Counted from the first letter of the stretch, positions 26,566-36,357 are shown. The stretch is 64,000 nt of DNA from Desertimonas flava (GCF_003426815.1 NZ_QKYK01000007.1:1-64000), one strand, 5' to 3'. The notes: a model not told the origin generated them from the letters alone. Program-made: numbers and translations.

Positions 26566-27990
26566 TCAGGCGCGCGCGGCCGTGAGGTGGAACGCCGGCT
26601 TCGACAGCTCGGGGACGACGAGGACCTTCGGGTCGTTGCCGACGTGCCGGGCCGCCTCGGCGAGGGCGGCATCGACGGACGGCACGGGGATGGCGCCCAT
26701 GCCGCGGGCGTAGCCCGGCGACGTGGCACCGGCGACGTAGACGGCGGCGGCGAGCTCGCGGGCGAGACCGCCCATGTAGACCATCGAGAACGGGTGGAAC
26801 GGGTGGTAGCCGTGGTGGAACCGGTAGAGGTAGACCCACTCGGGGTCGGTCGCCACCTCGTCCTCGAAGCGCACCATGTCCGACGGGCGGTCGACGGTCT
26901 GCAGCAGGTCGTAGACGGCCCGGTAGCACGGGAACTCGTGCTCGTTGAACCAGCCGTCGCACACGGAGGTGGCGATCACCACGGGGTTGGGCCGCAGCGC
27001 CCGCTTCGCCCGAGCCAGCGAGGCCCCGATCGCCTGCGCCAGCAGGATCGGGTTGGAGCCCATGCCGTTGCCGTAGTGAAAGCTGCGCGGCATGCCGATC
27101 ATCAGCACGTCGGCAGGGTCGCCGGGCACGGTCATCTCGGTGCGGGCGCCGGCCAGCGGCCACGTCGCCTGCTCGACGTCGGGGATCCGCCCGGCGGCCA
27201 CGCCGAGCTGGCGGGAGCGGCTGTCGAGCACGGCGTCGATCGTGAAGAACGGGCGCGGCATCGCCGACTCGATCCGCTGGCCGATCGCCCGCAGCTGGTC
27301 GCGGAAGTGGCTGTCGGTCGAGATCGGCACGAAGTCGTCGCGGTACATGCTGCGCGGGCTGTGGTGGCAGCGGATCGAGCGCCAGGTCGTGAGCCCGGTC
27401 GCCGGCATCTTGTAGCCGCCGCTGAACCCCCCGTACGGGTTGCCGGCGGCGTGGCTGATCAGCACGGTGAGGTCGCTCTCGACGACCCGCCGGTTGACCT
27501 CGACCACGTCGCCGCACTCGGAGTCGTCGAGGGCGACGATGCCGTCGGGGTCCTCGGCGTCGTGGTTGACGACGTTGGCGGCGGGCAGGCGGGCGAGCGT
27601 CTCGGCGCCGAGGTACGACTCCAGCTCGTCGCGCCGGTTCTTGCGGTGCAGGCCGATCGCGCACACCACGTTGATGTCGGCAGCTCTCACGCCGGCCGCT
27701 TCGAGCTGGTCGAGGACGATCGGCAGCGTCACCCGGCGGTGCGCCGTGGCGTGGGCGCCGCCCTTCACCCGGTCGGGTACGGCGATCGTCACCGTCGACC
27801 CCGGACCGACGAGACCGGCGATCGGCTCGCAGCCGAGCGGTGCCCCGATCGCGGCGCGGGTGGCGGCGACCGGATCGTCGAGCGGAGGCGGCTCGACGTG
27901 GCCGAGCTCGGGGCCGACGACGACCGCGGTGTCGGGCAGGTCGACGTTCACGTGGCCGTCGCCGTACTCGAGGCGCACTGGCTTGCTCAT
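26566..27990 (-). CDS. LarA-like nickel-pincer racemase/epimerase family (DUF2088)
   Basis: A 474-residue protein of the lactate racemase family, close to the usual length. Likely counterparts of LarA residues are His115 (AIGLHRKN), His180 (LISHAAGN) and the pincer-binding lysine Lys194 in GFSGGYKMP. The spacing from His180 to Lys194 is four residues longer than in LarA. It would epimerise a 2-hydroxy acid if the nickel-pincer cofactor is available; no larBCE genes are in the window. It diverges from a hydroxyisobutyrate-dehydrogenase-like gene, suggesting hydroxy-acid metabolism. Confidence 0.8.
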   Translation of the reverse strand: MSKPVRLEYGDGHVNVDLPDTAVVVGPELGHVEPPPLDDPVAATRAAIGAPLGCEPIAGLVGPGSTVTIAVPDRVKGGAHATAHRRVTLPIVLDQLEAAGVRAADINVVCAIGLHRKNRRDELESYLGAETLARLPAANVVNHDAEDPDGIVALDDSECGDVVEVNRRVVESDLTVLISHAAGNPYGGFSGGYKMPATGLTTWRSIRCHHSPRSMYRDDFVPISTDSHFRDQLRAIGQRIESAMPRPFFTIDAVLDSRSRQLGVAAGRIPDVEQATWPLAGARTEMTVPGDPADVLMIGMPRSFHYGNGMGSNPILLAQAIGASLARAKRALRPNPVVIATSVCDGWFNEHEFPCYRAVYDLLQTVDRPSDMVRFEDEVATDPEWVYLYRFHHGYHPFHPFSMVYMGGLARELAAAVYVAGATSPGYARGMGAIPVPSVDAALAEAARHVGNDPKVLVVPELSKPAFHLTAARA

Positions 27991-28101
27991 CTCGTTCGTC
28001 TCCTCGGGTTCGGTCGATGCCGGCGGGCTGCGCGCGACCGGTCGGTTGCGGCCTGCCGATCGGTGCTGTCATGCTCGGCCGTCGGCACGAAGGGAGCAGC
28101 T

Positions 28102-28983
28102 GTGGAGCAGATCGCGGTGATCGGTGTGGGACGGATGGGATCGGCGGCGGTGCGGGCGCTCGCCGCCGCGGGCCACCGCGTGCGGTGCTTCGACGTGTCG
28201 GCCGAGGCGATGACCGCCCTCGCCGACTTCGCGTCGCCGAGCGGGTCGGTCGCCGAGGCAGCGGCCGACGCCGACCTCGTGCTGCTGTCGCTGCGCGGCC
28301 CCGACGACGTGGCCGAGGTGACCGCCACCTTGCGCGACTCGATGCGGGACGGCTCGATCGTCGCCGACCTCAGCACCGTCGACCCCGAGACCTCTCGTGC
28401 CGCGGCGGCGACGCTCGCCGCGGCCGGCGTGGCGTACCTCGACGCGCCGGTGCTCGGCCGGCCGGAGCGAGCGGGTGTGTGGACGATCCCCTGTGGCGGT
28501 GACGCCGACGCCGTGCGCCGCGCCGCCGGAGTCCTCGAGGGCACGATCGCCCAGCGCGTCGTGCACGTCGGGGCGTCGGGCAGCGCGAGCGTGCTGAAGC
28601 TGATGAACAACCTGATGCTCGGCGCGATCAACGGCATCACCGCCGAGGCGCTCGCCGTGTGCAGCGCGGCGGGGCTCGACCCCGGCGTCTTCGTCGACGT
28701 CGTCGCCGACTCCGGAGCGGCCTCGGTGAGCCCGATGTTCCGCGACATCGCCCCGCGCATCGTCGACGGCGACTTCACGCCGACGTTCACCGTCGGGCTG
28801 ATGCACAAGGACAACCGGCTCGCCGTGGAGGTGGCCGAGCGGGCCGGCGTGCCGCTCGTGGTCGGCCGCGCCGTCGACGAGCTCAACCGCCGGGCCCTCG
28901 ACGACCACCGCGACGAGGACTCGTGCGCCGTCGTCAAGCTGTTCGAGGCGGCGACTGGGATGCCGGCGCGCCGCCAGGCCTGA
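28102..28983 (+). CDS. NAD-dependent beta-hydroxyacid dehydrogenase (3-hydroxyisobutyrate dehydrogenase-like)
   Basis: A 293-residue member with the NAD motif GVGRMGSAA (residues 8-16), the substrate motif DAPVLGRPERAG (about 114-125), and the catalytic lysine in GSASVLKLMNNLM (about 164-171) with N-x-K spacing typical of the family. AGGGAG at 28091 gives a ribosome site for GTG 28102. It would oxidise a 3-hydroxy acid such as tartronate-, sulfo- or methyl-substituted analogues. Diverges from the LarA-like gene. Confidence 0.87.
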   Translation: MEQIAVIGVGRMGSAAVRALAAAGHRVRCFDVSAEAMTALADFASPSGSVAEAAADADLVLLSLRGPDDVAEVTATLRDSMRDGSIVADLSTVDPETSRAAAATLAAAGVAYLDAPVLGRPERAGVWTIPCGGDADAVRRAAGVLEGTIAQRVVHVGASGSASVLKLMNNLMLGAINGITAEALAVCSAAGLDPGVFVDVVADSGAASVSPMFRDIAPRIVDGDFTPTFTVGLMHKDNRLAVEVAERAGVPLVVGRAVDELNRRALDDHRDEDSCAVVKLFEAATGMPARRQA

Positions 28984-29017
28984 CGAGCGCGATCGCCGAC
29001 CGAGCCGGCAGGCGCCG

Positions 29018-30454
29018 TCATCGTCGGCCCTGACCCGGAACGGGCAGCTCGACGGCGGGCCGGCGCGGGTCCTCCTCCCACGGCACGACGTCGGCCGTCT
29101 CGACCATCCAGCGCAGCACGGTGTCACGCAGCTCGGCCTCGACCTCGGCGACGTCGGGGTCGCCGGCGCGGTTGACGAGCTCACCGGGATCGCCGACGCG
29201 GTCGTACAACTCGGGCGGCTCGTAGAGGCGCCACACGTACGCCCACTCGGCGGTGCGCACGGCGACCGCCTTGCCGGCGATCAACGGATCCTCGTGCTGC
29301 ATGCCGGCCTTGATGTCGTAGGGCCACGGCGCCCGCTCGAGCAGCGGCTCCTCCTCGATCGTGAAGCCGGCCTCGGCGAACGTGTGCGTGCGGTGCGCCG
29401 CATCCTCGTCGGCCAGCAACGGCAGCAGGCTGCGACCGAAGTGCGTGTGCCGCAGCTCCAGATCGGCCAGCTCGGCGACGGTGGGCACGAGGTCGACCAT
29501 CTCGACGAGGGGGTCGCGCCGCTCCCCCTCCGGCACGCCGGGTCCGGCGAGCAGCAGCGGCGTCCGCAGCAGGCACTCGTGGAGGCCCGACGTCCACTTC
29601 TCGATCAGGCCGTAGTCGCCGAGGTACTCGCCGTGGTCGCTGAAGAAGGCGACGACCGTCGACCCGCCGGCGCCTGACGCGTCGAGCGCCCGCACGATGC
29701 GGCCCACGTGGGCGTCGAGCCGCGACACCATGCCGGCGTAGGTGGCACCGATCTCCCGCCAGCCGCCGGGGTCGACGCGCTCGAGCCCGAAGCGGTCGCG
29801 TAGCGCCTGCATGTACAGCGGCTCGTACCCGGTCGGTCGCGGCCGTGGCTCGGGCATCGACGCGCGGTCGTGCAGCGAGAACCACGGCTCCTCCACGCCG
29901 AACGGCGGGTGCGGGAAGAACAACGGCACGTACAGCACCCACGGCTCGCGCGGCGGCTCGGTCAGCCACGTCTCGACGGTGCGCACGGCCGCCTCGTCGA
30001 CGTGGAGCACGCCGGTGGGGTCGGTGCGACCCGTGTAGTAGGTGCGTGGCTCCCCGTCCTGCGGTGTGCCCCACTGCGTCGGCGTCGGCCGTTCGAGGTA
30101 CCCGTACTCGTCGCAGCTCACCTCGGTGGTGCCCGGGGCGAACGTGTCGCCGCGCTCGCCGACGTGGGTGACGTGGTAGCCGCCCTCCTTGAGGGCCCGC
30201 AGGAGGTTGGGCTCGTCCGGGCGCAGCAGGTGGTACAGGCTCCGGTGGCCGCGCACGTGTGGGTACCAGCCGGTGAGGAACGACACCCGGCTCGGCGAGC
30301 ACACGCTGTGCTGCACGAAGGCGCTGGTGAACGTCGTCCCGCGGGCGGCGAGGGCGTCGAGCTCGGGCGTCCGGGCGTCGATGCGGCCGAACGCGCCGAG
30401 GGCGTCGGCGCGCAGCTGGTCGGCCACGACGATGACGAAGTTCGGGCGGCTCAC
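29018..30454 (-). CDS. Type I sulfatase (formylglycine-dependent)
   Basis: A 478-residue alkaline-phosphatase-superfamily sulfatase. The maturation motif Cys52-SPSR lies in HSVCSPSRVSFLTG, and metal ligands are expected in NFVIVVADQLRAD and FFSDHGEYLGDYGL. No signal peptide is seen, so it is likely cytosolic, which suits an imported sulfate ester. The GTG at 30454 overlaps the TetR stop by 4 bp, so regulator and sulfatase form one operon. The substrate is unknown. A GH3 and importer operon lies directly behind the TetR gene. Confidence 0.88.
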   Translation of the reverse strand: MSRPNFVIVVADQLRADALGAFGRIDARTPELDALAARGTTFTSAFVQHSVCSPSRVSFLTGWYPHVRGHRSLYHLLRPDEPNLLRALKEGGYHVTHVGERGDTFAPGTTEVSCDEYGYLERPTPTQWGTPQDGEPRTYYTGRTDPTGVLHVDEAAVRTVETWLTEPPREPWVLYVPLFFPHPPFGVEEPWFSLHDRASMPEPRPRPTGYEPLYMQALRDRFGLERVDPGGWREIGATYAGMVSRLDAHVGRIVRALDASGAGGSTVVAFFSDHGEYLGDYGLIEKWTSGLHECLLRTPLLLAGPGVPEGERRDPLVEMVDLVPTVAELADLELRHTHFGRSLLPLLADEDAAHRTHTFAEAGFTIEEEPLLERAPWPYDIKAGMQHEDPLIAGKAVAVRTAEWAYVWRLYEPPELYDRVGDPGELVNRAGDPDVAEVEAELRDTVLRWMVETADVVPWEEDPRRPAVELPVPGQGRR

Positions 30455-31101
30455 TTTGCCGCCTTCCGCCGCCGGGTGCCGGTCGTCTTCAGGCTGATCG
30501 TCGTGGCCAGCTGGCCGAAGTACGTCTCGTACCGGGCGACGAGCTGGCCCGGCTGCGGGTCGAGCAGCCACTGGATCAGGGCGCCGTCCATGAACGCCAC
30601 GATCTGCGAGGCGATCGCCGCGCAGTCGACCGACCGGTCGATGTCGCCGCGCTCGCGCGCCGTCTCGAGGATCTTCTGGGTGCGGTCACGGACGATGCGG
30701 TAGCGGTCCTGCAGGTACTCGTGACCGACGTTGTTCGGCGTGATGCTCTCGCCGATCAGCACGACGAACAGCTGGGCGAGGCCGATCTCGCGCTCGTTGG
30801 CCCTGGCGACCTCCGGGTAGTGGCTCCACAGGTCGGTGATGTCGGCCCGGTCGAAGTACGGCTGGAGGATCGCCCGGTCGCGCCGGTCGCGCTCGGCCAT
30901 CACGGCGAGCAGGAGATTGGCCTTCGAGCCGAAATGGTGGAGCACCCCGGCGTGGGTCATCCCCGCCCGCTCGGCGACCTCGGCCAGGCCGGTCCCGCGC
31001 GAGCCCTTGGTCGCCCACAGCTCGATCGCCGCGTCGAGGATCTCCTGACGCCGTGCCTGCTTCAGTCTCGCCCGTCGTTCCTGGGTGCTCTCGACGCTCA
31101 C
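30451..31101 (-). CDS. TetR family transcriptional regulator
   Basis: A 216-residue regulator with an N-terminal HTH (about residues 20-65, RGTGLAEVAERAGMTHAGVLHHFGSK) typical of TetR, then a helical ligand domain. The GTG at 31101 is preferred because AGGAGC precedes it at good spacing; an upstream ATG at 31176 would add a low-complexity Pro-Thr stretch. It is co-transcribed with the sulfatase and diverges from the GH3 glycosidase operon. A perfect inverted repeat at 31205-31245 lies between, the likely binding site. Confidence 0.86.
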   Translation of the reverse strand: MSVESTQERRARLKQARRQEILDAAIELWATKGSRGTGLAEVAERAGMTHAGVLHHFGSKANLLLAVMAERDRRDRAILQPYFDRADITDLWSHYPEVARANEREIGLAQLFVVLIGESITPNNVGHEYLQDRYRIVRDRTQKILETARERGDIDRSVDCAAIASQIVAFMDGALIQWLLDPQPGQLVARYETYFGQLATTISLKTTGTRRRKAAK

Positions 31102-31198
31102 GGTGCTCCTCGATGCCGCTGTCGGTGTCGGTGTCGGTGTCGGCGCGTTGCGGTCCCTCCTGCGGTGGTGGGGCACCTCCTCCGCGGCACCCGCCCCC

Positions 31199-31245
31199 TT
31201 GACCTCACTTTCAGAACCCTAATACGCTTACAGGTCTGAAAGTGA
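31199..31245. promoter_or_regulatory. Large palindromic operator and promoter of the GH3 operon
   Basis: TCACTTTCAGA (31205-31215) and TCTGAAAGTGA (31235-31245) are perfect 11-bp inverted arms with 19 bases between. A promoter TTGACC (31199-31204) with TACGCT (31223-31228) lies across them, spacing 18. The right arm is just before the ribosome site of the GH3 gene. This fits a TetR-type switch controlling the divergent sulfatase and glycosidase operons. Confidence 0.7.
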
Positions 31246-31256
31246 ATGGGGGAAGT

Positions 31257-33746
31257 GTGCGAATCGGTGAGGACGAGCGAGTGAGCGAGCTGCTGCGCGA
31301 GCGGCGGATCGCGCTGAGCTCGGGCGCCGACACCTGGCACACCGTCGACGTCCCCGAGCTCGGGCTGCCGGCGCTGCGCGTCAGCGACGGACCCAACGGC
31401 GTCCGCGGCCACATCTACGACGGCGATCCGTCGGTGTGCTTCCCGTCGGCCAGCACGCTCGCCGCGACCTGGGACGTCGAGCTCGTCCGCGACGTCGGCC
31501 GGGCGCTGGCCGCCGAGTGCCGCCGCAAAGGCGCCGGGCTCCTGCTCGCGCCGACGGTCAACCTCCCGCGCTCGCCGCTCGGCGGCCGCAACTTCGAGAT
31601 GTTCTCGGAGGACCCGCACCTCACCAGCCGCCTCGCCGTCGCCTACATCGCCGGGCTCCAGCGCAACGGCGTCGGCGCGTGCGTCAAGCACTTCGTCGGC
31701 AACGAGTCCGAGCGCGATCGCCACGTCGTCTCCTCCGACATCGACGAGCGCACGCTGCGCGAGACGTACCTGCGCCCGTTCGAGGCGGCGGTGCGCGAGG
31801 CCGGCGTCTGGGCGGTGATGACCGCCTACAACCGGCTCAACGGCATCCCGACGTCGGACCACGCCTGGCTGATCGGCACGATCCTGCGCGGCGAATGGGG
31901 CTTCGACGGCCTGGTGATGTCGGACTGGGGCGGCACCCGCTCGACCGTCGCTGCACTGCGGGCCGGACTCGATCTGGAGATGCCCGGCCCGCCACGACGC
32001 CGCGGCCCGCTGCTGGTGCAGGCGGTGGAGCAGGGCGAGCTGACCGACGACGACCTCACCGCGGCGGCCGCCAACGTCGTGCGCCTGATCGAACGGGCCA
32101 CGAACGCCGAGCCGCCCGACGACGCCCCGTCGGACGACGAGATCGACGACATGCTCCATCGCGCCGCGGTCGAGAGCCTCGTCCTCCTGCGCAACGAGGG
32201 CGTGCTGCCGCTCCCGCAGGGCCTGCGCGTCGCGGTGATCGGCCCCAACGCCGACCCCGGTGAGATCCAGGGCGGTGGCAGCGCCCGGGTCACGCCGATC
32301 AGGCAGATCTCGCCGCTCGCCGGCCTCGCCGACCACCCGGCGACGACATCGGTGGTGTACGAGCCGGGCTGCCGCATCGGCAAGCACTGCACCCCGCTCG
32401 CTGCGCCGCGCATCCGCTACGGCGAGGTGGACGGCGCCTGCCTCGAGCTGTTCGACCGTCTCGGCTGCGCCGGCGAGCCCGTCGCCGTTCGCCACGTGCG
32501 CTCGATGTCGCAGCACTTCTACGGCACGGTGCCCGGGTTGGTGGACGCCAGCCGCTTCTCGGCCCGGCTCACGGCGACGTTCCGTGCCGAGCACGACGGC
32601 GTGCACCGCCTGGGTCTCGCCAGCGCCGGCTCGGCCCGCGTGCTCGTCGACGGGCAGGAGGTCGTGGCGACGAGCTCGACGGACGGTGCCGGCGTCACGC
32701 TGTACGGCTGGGGCAGCGCCGAGTCGGTCGTCGATCTCGCTCTCGAGACGGACCGCACCGTCGAGCTGGTCGTCGAGTTCGACCGCGACACCGACTCCCC
32801 GCTCGGTGGGATGCTCGTCGGCCTCACGCCCCCCGACCCCGCCGACCTGTTCGAGCGGGCGGTCGCGGCCGCGGCGGCCGCCGACGCCGCCGTCGTGGTC
32901 GTCGGACTCGACGGGTTCTGGGAGACCGAGGGCCGCGACCGCGACATGTTCGAGCTGCCGGGACGTCAGGACGAGCTGGTGCGCGCCGTCGCCGCCCGCA
33001 ACCCGCGCACCGTCGTCGTCGTCAACGCCGGCTCGCCGGTGGCGATGCCGTGGGCCGACGACGCCCCGGCGATCCTCCACGCCGGCTACCCCGGCGAGCT
33101 GTTCGGACGCGGCGTGGCCGGCGTGATCTTCGGCGACGCGTCGCCGTCGGGCAAGCTCGCCGTCACGTGGCCGGCCCGCCTCGCCGACGGCGCCGCCCAT
33201 ACAGACCATTCGGCCGGCCCGGCCGAGGGCGAACCCGACGACGGCCCACACGTCGTGTACGACGAGGGCGTCCACCTCGGGCACCGCCACTTCGACCGGC
33301 ACGGCATCGAGCCGCTGTTCGCGTTCGGCCACGGCCTCGGCTACACGACCTTCGCCTACGGCGAACCAACCGTCGCCGCTTCCGGGCCCGGCACGGTCGT
33401 GATCGAGCTGCCCGTCGCCAACACCGGCGACCGCGCCGGCGTCGAGGTCGTGCAGCTCTACGCGTCGTGGCCGGAGAGCGACGCCGATCGCCCCGTGCGC
33501 CAGCTCCAGGGATTCGCCCGCGTCGAGGTCGGGCCGGGAGCGACGGCGACCGCCTCGTTCACGCTGCGCGCCGACGAGCTCGCCCGCTGGGACCCCGACG
33601 GCCACCGGTGGGTGGTCGACGACGGTCCGATCACCGTCACGTTCGGCGCGTCGAGCCGCGACCTGCGCACGTCCGTCACTGTCGCCGTCGACGGCGCATC
33701 CGTCTCCAACCAGAGCAAAGTCACCACACAGGGGGAACCACAATGA
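31257..33746 (+). CDS. Glycoside hydrolase family 3 (beta-glucosidase-like) with PA14-type insert
   Basis: An 829-residue GH3 enzyme: N-terminal barrel with substrate motif GVGACVKHFVGNESERDRH (about 140-160) and nucleophile Asp223 in GLVMSDWGG; then the second alpha/beta domain interrupted near residues 380-520 by a PA14-like segment (FRAEHDGVHRLGLASAG); and a C-terminal Fn3-like domain (VANTGDRAGVEVVQLYA). No signal peptide, so it acts on imported glycosides. GTG 31257 follows GGGGGAAG at ribosome-site spacing; GTG 31242 is also possible. Stop overlaps the substrate-binding protein start. Confidence 0.9.
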   Translation: MRIGEDERVSELLRERRIALSSGADTWHTVDVPELGLPALRVSDGPNGVRGHIYDGDPSVCFPSASTLAATWDVELVRDVGRALAAECRRKGAGLLLAPTVNLPRSPLGGRNFEMFSEDPHLTSRLAVAYIAGLQRNGVGACVKHFVGNESERDRHVVSSDIDERTLRETYLRPFEAAVREAGVWAVMTAYNRLNGIPTSDHAWLIGTILRGEWGFDGLVMSDWGGTRSTVAALRAGLDLEMPGPPRRRGPLLVQAVEQGELTDDDLTAAAANVVRLIERATNAEPPDDAPSDDEIDDMLHRAAVESLVLLRNEGVLPLPQGLRVAVIGPNADPGEIQGGGSARVTPIRQISPLAGLADHPATTSVVYEPGCRIGKHCTPLAAPRIRYGEVDGACLELFDRLGCAGEPVAVRHVRSMSQHFYGTVPGLVDASRFSARLTATFRAEHDGVHRLGLASAGSARVLVDGQEVVATSSTDGAGVTLYGWGSAESVVDLALETDRTVELVVEFDRDTDSPLGGMLVGLTPPDPADLFERAVAAAAAADAAVVVVGLDGFWETEGRDRDMFELPGRQDELVRAVAARNPRTVVVVNAGSPVAMPWADDAPAILHAGYPGELFGRGVAGVIFGDASPSGKLAVTWPARLADGAAHTDHSAGPAEGEPDDGPHVVYDEGVHLGHRHFDRHGIEPLFAFGHGLGYTTFAYGEPTVAASGPGTVVIELPVANTGDRAGVEVVQLYASWPESDADRPVRQLQGFARVEVGPGATATASFTLRADELARWDPDGHRWVVDDGPITVTFGASSRDLRTSVTVAVDGASVSNQSKVTTQGEPQ

Positions 33747-35299
33747 CCAGATCACGTCATCCGTTCCGGCGCGCCGCCGTGCTCGCCGCACTCGCCGTCG
33801 CGACGTCGGCGCTCGGGGGCTACGCCGCCTCGGCGTCGGCGCCCGACGAACCGGCCGCCGAGGCGGTCGAGCCGCAGGGCACCGTCCGCGTCGCCACGCT
33901 CGTCGACCGCCAGACGTTCGACCCGCACATGTCGGAGATCGGCAACTTCCTGCAGTACCTGCAGCCGGCCTACGACACGCTGATGCGCATGACCGCCGAC
34001 GGCGAGATCGTGCCGATGCTCGCCACCTCGTGGGAGTACGTCGACGACACCAACACGCTGCTGGAGCTGAAGCTCCGCGACGACGTCACGTTCAGCGACG
34101 GCGAGGCGTTCGACGCCGACGTCGTCAAGGCGAACATCGAGCGCGGCCTCCAGTCGACCGGTCCCCGCGCCGCGCTGATCGGCTCGATCGAGTCGGTCAC
34201 CGTCGTCGACCCGACGACGGTGCAGATCCAACTGTCGGCGCCCGACCCGATGCTGCTCATGGAGCTGACGTCGGTGATGGCGATGATGATCAGCCCGGCC
34301 GCCCTCGACAACGAGGACCTCGACCTCGTGCCGGTCGGCTCGGGCCCGTACCTCTACGACGAGGGCGCCTCGACACCCGGCGACAAGTACGTGTTCAACG
34401 TCAACCCGGACTACTGGGATCCCTCGATCCCGCGCGCCGAGCGCCTCGAGCTGACCGTCATGACCGACGCCGAGGCCCGCCTCAACGCGGTGATCGCCGG
34501 CCAGGTCGACATGGCTCCGGCCACCGCCGAGCAGGCGGCGCCGGCCGAGTCGGCCGGACTCGACGTGCTCACCGAGCTCGTCGGCTGGGTCGGGTTCTCG
34601 CTCGCCGACCGCGACGGCACCGCCGTCCCGGAGCTCGCCGACGTGCGCGTGCGCCAGGCGATGAACCACGCCGTCGACCGCGACGCGATCCTCGAGACGC
34701 TGGGTCTCGGTCTCGGCGAGACGACGACGCAGATCTTCCCGCCCGGGTCGCCGGCGATCACCGACGAGGTCAACCAGATGTACCCGTACGACCCCGAGCT
34801 CGCCCGCGAGCTGATGGCCGAGGCGGGCGTCGAGAGCTTCACGATCCCCGTCACCACCAACGCCCGCCGCCAGACGTATGTCGAGGCGGTCGCCGGGTAC
34901 CTGTCGGAGATCGGCATCACCCTCGACATCGAGCTGATCGACGCCGGGTTCATCGAGACGTGGCTCGACGGCAACCACCCGATGCCGAACGTCATCTTCG
35001 GCGGCCGTCACCCGTTCGAGATGACGAAGCTGTTCCTGCTCGAGGACTCGTCGTTCAACCCGTACCACACCGCCGACGAGACGATCGCCACCCTCTTCGA
35101 GGAGGCGGTCGCCGCGCCGGACGAGGACGCCATGTTCGAGAAGTTCATCGAGATCAACCAGCACGTCACCGAGCAGGCGTGGTTCCTCGTGACCCACTTC
35201 GAGTCGATCGTCTACCTCGTCGGGCCCAACGTGTCAGGCGTCGAGACGTACCCGAACCAGGCCGTCCCGTCGATCTACGGCTGGTCCGCCGAGTCGTGA
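33743..35299 (+). CDS. ABC transporter substrate-binding protein, family 5 (peptide/oligosaccharide type)
   Basis: A 518-residue exported binding protein: signal sequence at residues 1-30 (RRAAVLAALAVATSALGGYAA) without a lipobox cysteine, then an SBP_bac_5 domain (LVDRQTFDPHMSEIGNF, TFSDGEAFDADVVKANIERG, VRVRQAMNHAVDRDAI). Family members bind oligopeptides, nickel or oligosaccharides such as cellobiose. Coupling to the GH3 stop (ATGA) suggests a beta-glycoside ligand. Confidence 0.87.
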   Translation: MTRSRHPFRRAAVLAALAVATSALGGYAASASAPDEPAAEAVEPQGTVRVATLVDRQTFDPHMSEIGNFLQYLQPAYDTLMRMTADGEIVPMLATSWEYVDDTNTLLELKLRDDVTFSDGEAFDADVVKANIERGLQSTGPRAALIGSIESVTVVDPTTVQIQLSAPDPMLLMELTSVMAMMISPAALDNEDLDLVPVGSGPYLYDEGASTPGDKYVFNVNPDYWDPSIPRAERLELTVMTDAEARLNAVIAGQVDMAPATAEQAAPAESAGLDVLTELVGWVGFSLADRDGTAVPELADVRVRQAMNHAVDRDAILETLGLGLGETTTQIFPPGSPAITDEVNQMYPYDPELARELMAEAGVESFTIPVTTNARRQTYVEAVAGYLSEIGITLDIELIDAGFIETWLDGNHPMPNVIFGGRHPFEMTKLFLLEDSSFNPYHTADETIATLFEEAVAAPDEDAMFEKFIEINQHVTEQAWFLVTHFESIVYLVGPNVSGVETYPNQAVPSIYGWSAES

Positions 35300-35325
35300 C
35301 GCCGGCAGCTCGCGCCGGGGTGTCG

Positions 35326-35358
35326 CCTCACGGTTGGTGCCTGGCGCCAACCGTGAGG
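35326..35358. repeat. Hairpin repeat with GGTGCC-T-GGCGCC core
   Basis: CCTCACGGTTGGTGCC and GGCGCCAACCGTGAGG are 16-nt arms with one mismatch around a single T. The core matches the perfect palindromes near 10.4 and 10.6 kb while the outer arms differ, as expected of a repeat under structural constraint. It lies between the binding-protein and first permease genes and may lower downstream expression or stabilise the upstream message. Confidence 0.75.
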
Positions 35359-35412
35359 TGCACGCCTCGGCGCGGGCTCGGCACGCCTCGAGCAGTTCTG
35401 AGGAGCTGAAGC

Positions 35413-36357
35413 ATGCTGCGACTCGTCGTGCGGAGGCTGCTCACCACGATCCCGCTGCTGATCGTCGTGTCGCTCGGCGTGTTCGTGCTGCTCCAGTTCG
35501 TGCCCGGCGACCCGGCGTTCACGATCGCCGGCGAGACCGCCTCGCTCGAACAGGTGGAACGGATCCGCGAGCAGCTGGGCCTCAACGAACCGCTCACCGG
35601 GCGCTACCTCAGCTGGCTCGGCGACGCCGTGCGCGGGGATCTCGGCACCTCGCTCTTCTCCAGCCAACCCGTGTCGGAGGCCGTGCTCGACCGCCTGCCG
35701 GCGACGCTGTCGCTCACCTTCGTCTCGCTGCTCGTCGCCCTGATCCTCGGCATCACCGCCGGCGACATCGCCGCCGTCCGCCCCGGCGGCCTGCTCGACC
35801 GCACCGTGACGACGCTGGCGTCGATCGGCCTGTCGGTCCCCAACTTCTGGCTCGGTCTCCTCCTCGTCACGGCGTTCGCCCGCTGGGTGCACTGGCTGCC
35901 GCCGACCGGCTACGTGGCCCTCACCGAGAGCCCCGTCGACTGGATCCGCTCGCTCATCCTCCCGGCCATCGCCCTCGGCTCGTCGGCGAGCGCCGCCATC
36001 GCTCGCCAGACGCGCAGCGCCCTCGTCGAGGTGCTCCAGCGCGACTACATCACCGCCGCCCTCGCCCGCGGCATGAGCTTCAAGCGGGTGTTGCTCAAGC
36101 ACGGCCAGAAGAACGCCGCCATCCCCCTGCTCACCGTGATCGGTCTGCAGGCCGTCGCCCTCCTCGGCGGCAGCGTCGTGATCGAGCAGGTCTTCGCGAT
36201 CCAGGGCATCGGGTCGCTGGCGATCACTGCGGTGTCACGCCGCGACCTGTCGATGATCCAGGGCATCGTCGTGCTCTCAGCCGTGGTGGTCGTGGCCGTC
36301 AACCTCGTGATCGACCTGCTCTACGGCTGGGTCAACCCGAAGGCGAGGGCCCGATGA
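35413..36357 (+). CDS. ABC transporter permease (DppB/OppB type)
   Basis: A 314-residue permease with six predicted helices, starting MLRLVVRRLLTTIPLLIVVS, and the EAA-type loop ARGMSFKRVLLKHGQKNA near residue 220. GAGGAG precedes the ATG. It continues the GH3 operon after a 113-bp gap holding a hairpin. Its stop overlaps the fused permease-ATPase start (ATGA). Confidence 0.88.
   Translation: MLRLVVRRLLTTIPLLIVVSLGVFVLLQFVPGDPAFTIAGETASLEQVERIREQLGLNEPLTGRYLSWLGDAVRGDLGTSLFSSQPVSEAVLDRLPATLSLTFVSLLVALILGITAGDIAAVRPGGLLDRTVTTLASIGLSVPNFWLGLLLVTAFARWVHWLPPTGYVALTESPVDWIRSLILPAIALGSSASAAIARQTRSALVEVLQRDYITAALARGMSFKRVLLKHGQKNAAIPLLTVIGLQAVALLGGSVVIEQVFAIQGIGSLAITAVSRRDLSMIQGIVVLSAVVVVAVNLVIDLLYGWVNPKARAR

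Noticed and set aside
31098-33791. 897-codon open frame antisense to the GH3 gene
   Set aside because: Shadow of the GH3 coding sequence; composition is typical of antisense frames and no domain is visible.
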